A stretch of 64,000 nucleotides of DNA from contig KN834861.1 in the NCBI GenBank assembly GCA_000827265.1, forward strand, positions 1 through 64,000, in the 5' to 3' direction. Both the position numbers and the translations under genes were made by a program. The notes beneath the pieces are model-generated. The model saw only the letters and a program-made list of their open reading frames with translations, was not told where the DNA came from and did not search any database. This DNA is from Collybiopsis luxurians FD-317 M1. Lineage: Eukaryota > Basidiomycota > Agaricomycetes > Agaricales > Omphalotaceae. The stretch's first letter is position 1; the number at the start of each line of letters is the position of its first letter. This document shows, in pieces, positions 21,301 to 33,753 of the stretch.

Positions 21301-24123
21301 GAGAAGAAGAAGCTCCCGCTCCTCCGGCGGGGGTAGCTGAGGAAGGAGCGGGTACCGGAACCCCCTCCGCAGCCGTCACCGTCGACACTGGCAAAGCCCC
21401 GTTAACAACTGATGCACCAGTAGTCACGGTTCCCGTCGCCATTCCAGTACCCGTACTCGTATCCATAGGCATCACAGACCCATCCAACCTCCCTCCTCCC
21501 TCACCCAAACCCACATCTTGCGCTTTCCCCTTCGGCATAGGCCCTTGCCCCTCAGCCTCATCATCATCATCCGCCGACGCATCAGCATCCACATCCATCT
21601 CATCCTGCATATCATCCGCCATCCTCACCCTCCCCTCACCCTTCTCTTTCGCAAAAGTTGCACCCCCAGCACCGGCACCGGCACCAGCAGTGAGTTTCTT
21701 CGGACTCACCCCAATCTTCACATTATCATTCGGACCCAACCTCCCCGTCCAATCAAAGTTACCCAACCCCTTCTCCAACTCCACATCCCCGTCCTCCACA
21801 CCTCCCTCGACTTTACCCCTCCCACCTCCCCAATCAAGACTCCTGATCGCCTTCTCCAAATTCCTCTTCCTCCCCTCCAGCACCTCCGCCTCCCTACACC
21901 TCCCTTGCCACAGCTGAATCTGTTTCCTTTGCTCGGCAAGCTCGCGGGTGGCCGCTCGGAGGTGCGCCTGGGTGACGTCGAGAGAGTCTTGCTTGACTTT
22001 GATCTCGGATTGAAAGTCAGAGGCGAGGGATTGGATCAGGGATGTCATATCTGCGGAAAAAGGAAAAAAAAAACAGGAATTTAATACACCGCAGAAAGAT
22101 AATAATAATAGTAATAAAAATTCATACGAACCAGCTATAACATCTTGTGATTTTTGTATCGGCACAGCAGTAGTCGAGCGATACATTTGCACAATATCTT
22201 CAGCTTTGTGCCCAACAGCCAATTCCTAAATAATAATTCAAGACCGCACACCAGTCAGATCCCAAGTTTAGCTTGCACACGCAAAACACTCACCTCCGCT
22301 TCGACACCAAAATCCCCAGGCCTCAACCCCAACTTATTCATCAACGTCTTATTCGCCCCCACATCAATTAACGTCCTCACCAACGTCCGACTCCCCACCC
22401 TCGCAGCAATATTCAACGCCGTATCCCCATGCTCATCCTGCAAATCCACAATGCACCCAAAATCCCCTCCCATCTTCGTCGCGATCCAGTAAAACACCTG
22501 ATCGAGGTAATACCGCGCGACGACGGCACGGCCCTTGACCCCCGCGAGAGACACGATGTGGTGCAGGACTGACTTGCGGGAGGTGTCGAGGGTGAGGATG
22601 GATTGTGAGAGGCCGGATTGGAGGAGGGTGGGGAGGGACTGGGCGTTGTACGAGTGTGTGGAGAGGATGGTGCGCATGAGTGGGGTTTCGCCGAGATGGT
22701 TACCCCGGAAAATGTCTGCGCCATGGGATATGAGAGCTTGAACGGTTGAGACGCGCGATAGCGATGCGGCGAGGTGGAGAGCGTTGTGGCCATGTTCGTC
22801 GAGGATGGTATCGACGTCGATGGCGCGATTATTGTTGGCGGCGTTAACGGAATGAACGGTATTGCGGACGCCGTTACTGTTCGCAGGAAACGTAGCGATT
22901 TCGCGTAGGTAGTTGAGAACCACGGCAGGGTCATCGGATTGATATATGGACGCAATTACAGCAGCGCGTCGTGTGTCTTTGAGAGGTGCAGACGGGTCGA
23001 TGTTTCGTGGAAAGGCAGGTTTAGACGCGAGTCGGACCATATGCTCTGGATCGGGGTGGGCGGTACTTGCCGTACTGGGGGGTCGAGTGCCTGAGGGTGC
23101 TGTGATAATCGGTGGTTGTGGTGGAGTGGATTCCTTGCGTGCACGCTTGGCTGGCGAAGGACCTTCGTCGCCAGGATCAGCCATCCGCACGTCGCCGACG
23201 GACGCGGGAACACTGGCAGGGGAGGTCAGAGTTATGTCAAGGGGGTTGGACCGCGGTCGCTTGAGCAAATTGGAAGCAGTGAGTACTGGAGGAGGCGTAG
23301 GGGCCGCCGAAGCTGGCGAAAATGGCGACTGAGATTGACCTGGAACAGGGGAACTTTGAGAGAATCGATTTGTGCCGGCAGAGATATGAGCAGCAGAAGT
23401 TGAAGGCGTGAATAAACCCTGAGCCCTTCCTTGGTTCAGTAGACGAAGAGCCGAACCGGGCATAATTGGTGGAGGCGCGAGAACTCCAGGCAAATAATTT
23501 CCATAAGAGGAGGCCGCTGATATAGGCCGAGGAGAAACTCCGGGAATGCTTGGCGTAGACATGGGCAAGGCCTGAAGAGAGTTTGTGCTCGGCGTAAAGT
23601 CAAAAAGCGGAGCCAGCAGAGGTAAGACGCCATATTGATTAGCAATATCACGTCCTCGTTCCAGAGGAATCCTAGTGGCAGAAGAAGGTTGTTAACAGTG
23701 ATTCCGACATGAAATTCCAGCCACTTGCCAGGTCCCCTGATATTTTCCATATCCACCTTGTACAATCTCGTGCTTACCAGGTAAAATTTCCTTCTCCAGG
23801 ATCTTGGTTCTTCTCCCCTTGTCGACGCCAGCTACCTTGAGAATCTGTGTCGCGTTGACAAACGAGTCTGCGCGTCGACGCATGACGGCAATTCCTCGTA
23901 TCATACACTCGTATACCTGTAAATTAGGGAATAAAAGCCAGCAAGACGCGAAAAAGAAGCATCAAAGTCGAATTATCAGAAAAATATCAAGATAAATCGA
24001 GAAATAAATTAGAAATACCTGTACCGATGAATATACAGCATTGTAAATCTTTACTGGAACTGGATTGTTCACTGGTGGCGGTGGACGAGCAGCTGAAGCC
24101 GACCCGGGACCTGGCTGCTGCAT
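20527..24123 (-). CDS. MBP1: APSES/KilA-N cell-cycle transcription factor (MBP1/RES-like)
   Basis: Complete gene with eight exons: 24123-24019, 23916-23729, 23671-22294, 22225-22132, 22050-20798, 20729-20649 and 20547-20527 are clear, all phases agree, and the predicted protein is about 1039 aa (seven coding blocks as listed). Residues about 20-115 form the KilA-N/APSES DNA-binding domain ([54 protein letters not shown]). A Ser/Pro-rich linker with the nuclear-localisation-like PAKRARKE follows, then ankyrin repeats (about residues 350-560, [20 protein letters not shown]). The C-terminal third has a coiled coil, a long low-complexity linker and a conserved tail ending [14 protein letters not shown]. 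In yeasts such proteins pair with Swi6-type partners in MBF and drive G1/S genes through ACGCGT sites. Intron 2 has a GC-AG donor (TG|GCAAGT). The start fits the family N-terminus. Confidence 0.92.
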
Positions 24124-24174
24124 TGCGAATCCGTGCGACGTGAAGAAGGGCGGGAGACAAGCAGAGAGCGCGTC

Positions 24175-24180
24175 ACGCGT
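24175..24180. promoter_or_regulatory. ACGCGT (MCB-like) site upstream of MBP1
   Basis: ACGCGT lies 52 bp upstream of the MBP1 start codon, within GCGCGTCACGCGTTTC. MBF-type factors bind ACGCGT in yeasts, so autoregulation is possible. One six-base match alone is weak evidence, since other ACGCGT hexamers occur in the window (for example 18757, 32465 and 44572). Confidence 0.35.
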
Positions 24181-24295
24181 TTCTTGCTTAGACGCCCAAA
24201 CTGTTTCTCACGGTTTTAAACTCCGCCTATCAGCGTGTCGCGGAGGAAATATGGAATATATTACCTCCCACCACAAACTCAAAATTACACATTAC

Positions 24296-24390
24296 AGGCT
24301 AGTAGCGTAGGGGTTGTCGCGCTCGCGTTGCATTTTGACATACAAATTTTCTATTGCGAAAGGTCTCCGGTTCAAATCTGAACTAGTCCA
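24296..24390 (+). tRNA. tRNA-Ala(TGC)-like, with intron, slightly degenerate
   Basis: A cloverleaf can be drawn: acceptor AGGCTAG/CTAGTCC with discriminator A, a D-arm region, anticodon stem CTCGC/GCGAA, loop GTTGCAT with anticodon TGC, an intron of about 22 bp after position 37, and a T arm with GGTTCAAAT. There are mismatches: A-C at the first acceptor pair, the last anticodon-stem pair, and one T-stem pair. So it may be a pseudogene. A paralogue lies at 53062-53154. Confidence 0.6.
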
Positions 24391-25539
24391 CTTTCGCTTC
24401 TCCACAGTTTTTTTTACACTCGACCAGGTAAGGATACGGAAACCCCGCAGCATGCCATATTGCAATGCCTAGCGGATGAAGACGTGCTTGTTCTTAGGGA
24501 AGACTTCATGTACATGTTGAGAAATCATTGGGATCTACCTTTCCGAGCCCCTGCTCTAACGACGAAGCTTTATACTGGCTCAAAACCGTTATATTCAACT
24601 GGGGACTGGTAGTAGATACGGCGAAATTTATATACAAGGTCTGTCAGCTCTGGGGAACAGCCAAACTTTATCGCATGCCGGGATTGACGTTGAATCTCCA
24701 GGAGAGCAATTGTCAGCATGAGAGTAGGCTGGAGAATCAGTCATAAATGGAAAGGAGAGCTAATCGACACCGGTTTTAATGGACCTCCTCGTTTACGGCA
24801 GGTCTCCCTTTTGCCCTGGAGGTATTGAGCTCGTCTGCCGTGCAACTGCAGGATCGGTCGCGATTGGGGAGAGGACGGCCTCGGAGTATTAAATTTAATT
24901 ATTTGTACAGATCCCATTCATGTACTTAAATACGGTCCCCATCGCATCCGGCAGTTCCGCAACAGGACCACGCTGTGTGATAACTAACTAACTAACTATA
25001 CAGGGAACAGTATTGGTCCAAAGTACTTATGTTGATTGAGGCACTGCATAGATCGAGCGTCGGAGCATTCACATGTGGACCGATTCATGCGAGGGAAATA
25101 GCTATACTCCTCGGCTTCGACAGCGGTTCTGGAAGAAGAATATGTTCATCCGCCAATCCAATGCAACATTCTCGATTACTCACCTCAACACCCGGAACCG
25201 CCGCCCTATCTTTGACACCACTCGCCTCGAGCAAATCAATGATGCAATACGGCCCTGTATTTACTATTTACAAGTTGTTTTCCTCCCCTCTCATTATTTT
25301 ACAGTCTTCCGGTTTAATTTGAATTGCCGTCTTATCAAGTTTCCATCTGTGAATCAAAAAGCTTCTTAATCTACACCCTTACACTTATCACTTAAACTCT
25401 TGCTTAAAGTTTATGCCCTGACCGCCCCGTACACTTGCCAGAAGCAACTGGGTTTGAGTATCTTTAGTTTCCAATTTTTCATGCATCCAGCAGAAAACAA
25501 AATTACTTAACACAACAGATCCCATTCATGACACTCTGC

Positions 25540-26270
25540 ATTCCATATTTTCACTGTGCAGTTAAATGATCCAGATGTCCTCTTTCCATCTGGAGAGAAG
25601 ACTTTCTGCATCCCATATTCTCACTGAGTGGTTATATGATAGCCAATTAAGTCTGTATGCCCTTCTAGAAAATCCCCTATTGGATGTTCAATGTCTGCAT
25701 CCGATATCTGCACTGTTGAGCAATTTCCAGAAACAATTCTTTTTCCATCTGGAGGGGAAGCAACTGAGAAAACTGCACTTGCAGGTGATTTTGGATAACC
25801 CACTTCAAGTTCAATGTGCTCACTACTCAGAGTCTGTGTGCCACATTTGCACTGATTAAATCAACAATATGGAAGTATTACCTATAGGATACCCAGTTTC
25901 TGTAAGCCATATCTGCTCTGAGTGCATTGATGATCTAGATATAACCCTTTTTCCATCTGGAGAAAATGCCACTGATTGAACAGAGCTTGCATTCCCTTTA
26001 CTTATAGTCATCTTAGTCTCTGTATCCCATATCCATACTGCAACAGATTCAGTTCCAAATCCAGACACTCATCTTGCCATCTGATGAGAATGTAAGTGAT
26101 GTAAGCTCTGCTGAGTGCCCTTGCAGAGGCCCCTCATCAGAAAAAAACACCTTTTTCCAGGCAAATACAGGAAGTCTGAGGACACCCAGGGAATTGGCCA
26201 AATCCTGGGGACCCTCAGGCACATTCAGGCACCACAAGTTGCTTAGGTTGCTTAGGCTTACCAGGTTTTG
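25540..26270 (-). pseudogene. WD40 relic of a NACHT-WD40 gene
   Basis: Collinear with about 56800-57400 of the large NACHT-WD40 gene. It keeps blocks such as VQSVAFSPDGKRV, QIWLTETGYPIG, VWIWDTETK and GHSAELTSLTFSSDG in several frames. Stops and frameshifts separate them. No NACHT domain or C-terminal part is present. It is a truncated, decayed paralogue. Confidence 0.85.
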
Positions 26271-26289
26271 GGCCAATTCCTAGGCTCCC

Positions 26290-27655
26290 TGGAAGATGTT
26301 TGAAAATAACCTGAGAGTGTGTGTACATACTTAGGGTATAGGTAATTGAGAACCTCTTTGTCATTCTGAGGACTGTGTGTACTTAGGGTATAGTTAACAA
26401 GACCTTCTGCAGAAGCCTGATACTAAAGGTTGGATATTATTAGTCTTCCCCTCCATACCTACTAATAATGTTTAATACAGAAGGTTCAGAACATTGTAGT
26501 GACCCTTCCATTGAAACTTGTCCTCATTTCTGGTTTTCCTCGCACTACCTGCTCATTATTTCACATAGGGCCTAGCAAGAAAGACAGTATTCCTTGGCCT
26601 CATCTCTAATCCTCTGCTGCTTCCAAAATTAACTGCTCTAGGTGCTCCTAGCAAAGCAATGTGTCCAGAAGGCAACCTGCATTATCAACATGTATCCTCA
26701 CAATGCACATTTTGCTTTTCCTACTTTTTCTGAGGAGATCAAATGTTTGTCAGCTGAAGGTTGAGGTGGTGAATACCTGGCAGATCTTAATGAGATTGCC
26801 CAGGATGTGGTGACAAGAGATGAGTTCATTTGTTTTGTATGACCTTGTCCTTTATAGACTATGTTACTCTGCCTCACCAGTTTCAAAGATGAACTATGGA
26901 TTTGCAGCTGTCCATCTTGATTTTGCAAAAGAGGCTCACATTAGGACTGTCTAATACTTTGGAATTCCTGGCACACATTCTCCTGAACAAGCTGTTGAGT
27001 GACCACATACATTGTTGACATTTATCTCTTTTTCTGATATATTGTAGAGCTCCATTTCAACCTGGTCATTGAAAGGATACCAATACTATCATTCTGAAGT
27101 CAACCTGGAGGTATGAATTCAGAGCAACATGCTATTGTTCATCTTACTTGTTTTGTTTCAGCCCAGACAGCCAGCAATGTTTCCTTCAAAAGCCCATTGC
27201 TCAGTTTACTTTTACAGGGGTATTTTATCAAAGGCAGTCCCAAGCAGGATGAAATATTGATTGAAAGCTTGAAGTGTGAGAAACATATCCCTCTCCCACT
27301 TATTACAATGACTGCAACTCTGGTAAGAGCTTTCCATTACATTTAATTGTGCAGCTGAGCCCCCCTCTGCAGATTGGATGCTCTATTTTGCAGTACTCAT
27401 TGGGATATAAGTTTGACAATGATTTGTCAGTGGGCAACCTTGCAGGCCAGTGTCTTGCATTACAACTTTTACCTCCATCTGACTGTACATAAATGTGTCT
27501 ATTCTAGCTATCATTCAATTACTCTATCTCTTTCTCAGCTGAAGGAGATGACCCTAGCTTATTTTGACCATCTGCAGCATTTTCTCTACTCTGAAATGAT
27601 GTAAGTCTTCATATTATGATTCATTCCATCAGGTCCCTGTTTATGCTCTACAGGT
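26290..27655. other. Left half of an interrupted, unidentified transcription unit
   Basis: This AT-rich sequence continues on the other side of the gypsy element at 34464: removing the element joins a CTACAG acceptor-like site to an open stretch. Short frames occur, but I could not assign a family. An older transposon is possible. Confidence 0.4.
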
Positions 27656-27660
27656 CTTCT

Positions 27661-28288
27661 TGTTGCGGAGACAAGAGATGAGGCAATGGCACAGATATGA
27701 AACAAAGACACTAGCACAGGGCAAGCGTCAAGCACAGGTGGTGATGCAAGCTCAAGCACAATATAAAAGAATAAGGGGATCTCAATGACGGTGATAGCTC
27801 AGAGGGCCAATCACAATGATCAAAGGATATCAAGCTAGTCCCCAAAGACCAAGTCAATATTGAATGTGAGCAAAGATACAAACACATACCTAGTCCCCAA
27901 AGACCAAGAGGTCGAGATGGGGAACTAGGGACTATCTACAGGCCTATTTATATGAGTTGGAGAATAGAAAGGAAAGAACAATAAGAGTGACAGCGCGAGA
28001 AGAAGAAAGTGAAGATACATGCAGTTGTACAGGAAAGAACAATAAAAGGGGTGACAGTGCGAGAAAGGGATTAGGAATTGTCTTGGCAAGAAGCAAGAGG
28101 ATGATAAAGCAAATAGAAAGAGGGGCAGTGAAATCATGTGGAAGAAAGATGGAAGTGTGAAATGTCAAAGAAGTATTGGAATATCAGAATGGAATGATGA
28201 TGTGTCATAAACGCAATCATGTGAACAAAAGTGTGAAGAAAGTGAAAGATAGGGGTGAGAAAATGATATAAGTACCAGTGTCATGACA
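27661..28288 (-). repeat. 3' LTR of the gypsy element
   Basis: A 628-bp direct repeat of 33754-34458. It lacks the internal duplications seen in the other LTR. Its inner end, TGTCATGACA, is followed by the polypurine tract. Confidence 0.92.
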
Positions 28289-31200
28289 TTACCCCCCTCC
28301 TACAGTCGATGTCCCAGCGACAATTTCAGTGAAGTTTTCATATGGTTGCCATGGAAGTGAGTGAAAGACTGTGGCTGAAATCTTCCGAGGTGCATTTGGG
28401 TGTGCTTTGTAGAAATCCGATATGGCCTTGTCACTAGATCCTACCACACTGTCTTCATTTTCCCAGCTGTCATGGCTCTCGTCGTACCCTTTCCACCTAA
28501 CCAAAAACTGTAACTTTTTCCAGCAGCCCCTCAACTGACTATCCAAAATCCAATCCACTTCATAGAACTCTTCTCCTTCCACTATCTCAGGCTCTGGTGG
28601 TGGTGGCTTTGTCCCATTGATTTTGTTTCCCTTCCATGGTGCAAGTCGGTTGATGTGGATGTTGTCATGGATCTTCATCCAAGTGGGTAGGGCAAGGCGG
28701 TATGTGTGTGATCCTGTCTTCTCAACAATTTCAAATGGTCTGAGGCGCTGGCTTCCCAGTTTCTCATTCTTTTGTCATATTTTAAGGTTGTTGATTGACA
28801 GCCATACTGCCTGTCCTACTTGAAACTCCTGTATTGTCCCATCCACACTGTCCCCTATGCACTGTTTGCTCATCCGTAGTGCTGCCTCTGCATCTTCCCT
28901 AGCATGTCGCAGTGTTTCTAAGTGTTGGTCTATTGATGGGTACAATTTCCAGCCTCCAATGGGGATGGTGAATTCCGGTGTATAACCATAGAGGACTTCA
29001 AATGGGGAATGGTCATGTGCAAAGTGGATTTGGGAATTAATGACAAATTCAGCAGTGGGCAGGAGGTGATCCCAGTCATCTTGTCAGCAGCTGATGTACA
29101 TCCAGATATAGCACTCAATTTCTTGATTGGCGCATTCCATTTGTCCATTGGTTTCTGGGTGGTAAGCTGTTGTGAGGGCAGATTCAATTCCTAAATGTTT
29201 TAGGAGTTGGCGCATGATGTCAGCGGCAAATTGGGGACCTTGATCAGAGATAAATCTTCTTGAGAGGCCATGAAGATGGAAAATTTCACGATAGTAGAAG
29301 TCGGCCACTCCCTCGGCTGTGATTTCTGTGGTGGTTGGAAAGCAGTGGATCATTTTGGTGTAATGGTCACTGAAGGTGATTACAGCATTGTGACCATCTT
29401 GAGTCATGGGAAGTTCACCAATCAGATCAACTCCAATATCCTGCCAGGGCCCAGCAGGTGCTGGAAGAGGTTGGAGAGGAGATGAGTGATGGGGATTGAG
29501 TCATTTCCACTGACAGGTGTCACATCCTTCTACATATTTGTCCACAAATGAGCGCATTGCTGGCCACCAAAAATGTCAGCTAATGAGTTCTAATGTCCAA
29601 TGTTTTCCAGGGTGACCAGCAGTTGGTGCATCATGACTCTGTGCCACTACTGCTCTTCTCAACTCCATGTCAGGTGGGACATACACTTTTCCTCAGTAAT
29701 ATACAATACCCTCTTCTTCTTTCCATTCTGCCAGTCCTCCTGTGAGCTTTTGCAGCCCTTTGAGTGTCTTTAACTCTTCTAATACCTCTGATTCCCTTTC
29801 ACTAGCAGTCTGGATGCGGTCTTGTAGTGGGTTCTGGAAGAGGACCATTGTCGAGGCTTGGATAAAATGTTCTGGGTGTAATACTGTCTGTTCTCGGTTG
29901 TCCTCAGAGTCATTTATCTGAAGATTGGGCATACAGGAAAGAGTGTCAGCCTGTGTATTAGATTTTCCTGTATGATGTTTAAGTTTGAAATCAAACCAAG
30001 AAAGCCACAGAGCCCATTGCACTTGTCATCGACTAAGGTCCTGTGCGTTTCTCCAGAATTCTAAATTTTGATGATCAGCTATGATTTTAAATGGTTCTGG
30101 TAGTCCTTCCAGGAAGCTCCTCCAGTCCTTCAATGCTTCTATGATAGCCAGCATTTCTTGATCATAGATTTTGTAGTTCTGCTCAGCTGGATCCATAGAG
30201 GCTGATCTGAATGCTACCGGGTGCCACAGTCCATCTTCTTGTTGTTGTAGAAGTGTACCTCTGGTTGCAAATCCCAATGCATCTACTTCGATTCGTGTAG
30301 GGCAGCTTGGGTCCCAGAGTGCAAGAATCGGTGAGGATATGAAAGCTTCTTTTAGTGATTGAAATGCATCTTGTTGTTCTGTCTCCCAATTCCATTTGAC
30401 ATCTTTCTGAATCAGGTCATTAAGAGGTCGGGCTTTCTTTGCAAATCCTTCAATGAATCTCCAGTAGAAATTAGCAAAACCTAAGAATCTGCGCAAATCA
30501 CAAAGGCATGTGGGGCTGGGCCAATTTTGGACTGCTTCCACCTTTACCGGATCCATACATACTTCTCCTTCTCCAATGACTAACCCCAAGTATTTGATAG
30601 ATGACCATTCAAATTTGCACTTTTCAGGTCGTAAATAAAGGTCATGCTGAGTGAGGCATTTTAGAACTTCATGAACCAATGTCCTATGTTCTTCCAGGGT
30701 CTCAGTGAAGATAAGGATGTCATTGAGGTACACTGTGACTTTTCCAGCGGCAATTAAGTCAGCAAATATTGAGTTCATAAGAGCTTGGAATGTAGCTGGG
30801 GAGTTTGTTAAACCGGGGTACATAACCAGAGGCTCAAAAAGTCCTCTGTTGGTTGCAAATGTGGCTTTCCATTCATGATCCTTTTTAATCTGGACATTAT
30901 TATATCCCCATCGAACATCAAATTTGGTGAAAATTTTGGATTTCTGGAGTCAGTTAATGATGTCGGTTACCAGTGGGAGAGGATAACAATTCTTTACTGT
31001 GTATTCATTGAGTCGACAATAGTCTTGGACAAACTGAACCTTTCCATCTTTCTTTTTTACAAAGAATACTGGAGAGGCTAGTGGCAATTTAGAGGGATGG
31101 ATATAACCTTTACATAGGTTTTCCTCTAGGAAGCGATCCAGCTCTTCCTGTTCATTTGGTGACATTGGATAGATTTTGGTGCGCATATTTTCAGGAGTGT

Positions 31201-32100
31201 CAGGTTGTAACTCAATGGCATGGTCCCAGGGTTTGTGTCTGGTAAGTGTTCCAATTCCTTTTCAGAAAAGACTTTAGCATGTGTTCGATATGGTAATGGA
31301 ACCATTTCTCCAAAAGTTTTTTGAGGCTTATCTTTATACACTGCTTCTGCCAATTGCTGGGAGTATGTATATCCAGCTGCACACCATAGTTCTTCTGTCG
31401 CATGTCCTATAATCCCAGCTCAAAGCAAGGCCCTTTGTCATTTCCTATTCCCATTGAACCGGTATAATGGTGTACCCTCCTCTTTGTACACCTGGATCTC
31501 CTCATCTGTGGTAGGCAGGGATAACAGGATGTGCTCAGGGAAATTTGGTTCTAACAGTTGACTTGTGGTTCCACCAATATTACTCTCTTTTGGTTCTGGC
31601 ACCTCTTCGATGACAACCTTTCATGGAATTTTCTGAGACTCCGAGATGGTTAATTGTCCTTCCTTCCAGTCGATATTAGGATTGACCTTCCTGAGCTATG
31701 GAAGCCCTAGAATGATGTCTTCTGATCCTAAGTTAGTGATCAGATATTCTAGGAGCTGCAGGTGATTCTTATCAACCATGGAATAGAGTTGTGCCAAGTG
31801 GGTAATTTGTCCAGCTAGATTGGGGGTGCCATCAATATTATAGAGGGTTATGGGATGGGAAAGAGGTTTGGTGAAGATTCAATGTTGCTGTACAAATTGC
31901 TGATGGAGGAACAATTCTGTTGCTCCAGAATCTATCATTGCTGTGCTATTTGTACTCTTGAACCTGCCTTGCAACTTAATCGGTATGCAGAAGTGGGAAA
32001 AATCACTAGATTGCATAGAACCAATAGTACACAAAATTGTAGAGGCATAAATAGAAGGAGACAATTTAGAGTACAATTGGGGGAACCAGGTGGCAGCCAT
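28289..32100 (-). pseudogene. pol: gypsy pol: PR, RT, RNase H, integrase, chromodomain
   Basis: Read from 32100 down. Protease has AMIDSGATELF. Reverse transcriptase has [12 protein letters not shown] and then YLND where YxDD is expected. RNase H follows, starting near WETEQQDAF. Integrase has a zinc-finger region, [16 protein letters not shown] and [12 protein letters not shown], covering the D,D,E residues. A chromodomain (FLVRWKGYDESHDSWE) sits at about 28430-28520. The chromodomain places it with chromoviruses, which in related elements are targeted to modified chromatin. Interruptions include a TGA near 30025 and another near 29085, each where CGA (Arg) is expected, plus frameshifts around 29500-29700 and 30950-31400. 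The RT Asp-to-Asn change is a G-to-A transition. Confidence 0.9.
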
Positions 32101-32114
32101 GGCCAGTTCCCACT

Positions 32115-33233
32115 TTAAAAATTCTGGCAGAGTTCAGCAATTTGAGCAGCTAACGCTTGTTGATTGGCATTTAGTTGTTGGAGAATTTGGGTAAAATCAG
32201 CAGTGGGAAGAGGAGTCGCAGAGGTGGCAGCAGTGATGGTAGAAGTAGATGGTTCTGGGGTAGTGGAGGTGGCTGCAGCAGTGCAGAAAGTTCCTTGTCC
32301 TTTAATACCCATGAACTTACAACGACAGACATTAGCCAAATGTCCAGTGAGTCCACAGTGGTTGCAGACATCTCGCTCATGGTGCCCATTGGCCTTGCAA
32401 TGAGCTCTGGATCCACAACTGTAGCACTTCCCAGCCATGAAACTGCAATACTCTTCAGCAGTGTAACGCGTGGTGGTTGCATTGACATCCATGGCATTGG
32501 GGTCTCCAGTAGGGGCGACAAATGGAGCTGGGTTGAAGGCAGTGGCAGTGGGGGTATTAACAATAAACTTTCCTTTTTCCCTAGCACGGGAGATCTGTCA
32601 GTTGTCAATGCAGATGGCTTCATTGATAAGGTCCTTCAGCAAGTTTGTGTTGGCTTGAGACACTACCAAAGCATCTTTGATTTGATCTGCAAGGTGTTCA
32701 TAGAAACAGTCTCGGAGGTCCTCATTGGAGTAGCCAGTGTGAGAGGCATGCTGTTTAAAGGTGGCAGCATAGTGGGCAATGGTGTTCCTTCCTTGCCATA
32801 GGTGTTTTAAACTCTCCTTGGCATCTGCTACCACATCTGCAGTTTCAAAGCGAGCCTTGAATGCTGCTTTGAATGCGTTCCAGTCAGGATAGGTGAGGGT
32901 GACTCCCTGGGTCCAGTTGTTGACCTGAGTGATGTTTTCTGCAATGGGGGTGGCCCAAATAGCGGTGTCTCCTTTGAGGAAGGATATGGCAGCCATGATA
33001 ATGTTGACATTGCCAGTTGCTAGTGCAGGAATCCCTTGAGCCCATAGTTCAAAGGCAGCTAAGAAGCGTCGGGCATTATTGCTGCATTTCCCATCATAGT
33101 TCTGGGGTTTGCTGACTCCTTTATTGGAGTTGGAATGGTGAGCCATGTTAGCAACAATGTCTCTGAGGGAATCCTGGCTGTCAGCCAGATCCTTTATGGC
33201 TTTAGTGAGATTGGCAAGAGTTATGTTGGACAT
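32115..33233 (-). pseudogene. gag: gypsy gag with zinc knuckles
   Basis: The main open frame (33233-32598) has a capsid-like region (RRFLAAFELWAQG, SFLKGDTAIWA, FKARFETADVV). A second frame (32492-32115) carries zinc-knuckle sequence CYSCGSRAHCK and CNHCGLTGHLANVC. A frame break near 32580 separates them. Similar coding continues upstream to about 33659 across a TGA, so gag was once longer. Confidence 0.85.
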
Positions 33234-33753
33234 TTCAGTTTCGGGAGGATCTGCTTCAATATGGTCAGATTCAGCTTCAGTTTCAATTTCAGATTTGTGA
33301 GCAGGTTCTTGTTCAACAGATGGAAGAGTGGTGGGTATGTATGCAGGGGATGCTCTGGCACTAGTAGGGTTTGAAGTTCATCCTACCCTGGATGGTACTC
33401 TAGATGGTGCTCAGGATGCAGCTTGGAATGCAGATGGGGTGATCACAGGGATGCATATGAATCTTCTGTTTTCAGAAACATTTTCTGGTATCGATATGCT
33501 GAGTATATAGCAGTTAGGGCATGGGTTCTTGTCACAGTCAGCCCAATATCCTGGTTTGGCTTGGTTGGATGGTACGATTCGGTGTACGTCACAGTTGCTA
33601 TGGGTGTCAAATGCATGGTAAAGCGCAGAGCAGTCAAAGGTGGCTCTGTAAGACATGATGGCAACTAGAGGTGGAGGATCGGGTACATCCAATGTCCACT
33701 CCTCATAGGATCAGTGAGAGAGCTGATGGTACAAGTATGAGATCTTGACCTAA

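Larger units (their letters stand above)
24060..25465. repeat. Segmental duplication partner of 52845-53830
   Basis: MBP1 exon 1, its promoter, the tRNA-like gene and about 1 kb beyond are repeated in the same order at 52845-53830. Shared landmarks include GAAGAAGGGCGGGA, the tRNA, TTGGTCCAAAG, CACCACTCGCCTCGAGCA and GCCCTGTATTTA. The copies are strongly diverged, with indels. The rest of this interval (24391-25540) shows no gene. A TAAC microsatellite lies near 24985. Confidence 0.75.

Noticed and set aside
20604..21917. 437-codon plus-strand frame
   Set aside because: It crosses MBP1 introns and exon 5 in antisense and is Pro/Ser/Thr-rich because of base composition only.
21518..22084. Long plus-strand frame (188 codons) opposite MBP1 exon 5
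   Set aside because: It is the complement of a low-complexity Ser/Pro/Gly coding region; the minus-strand frame fits the MBP1 family and splicing, this one fits nothing.
28020..28160. Repeated AAGAGTGACAGCGCGAGAAG-like text as a CRISPR-like array
   Set aside because: It lies within the LTR; there are no regular spacers and the host is a eukaryote.
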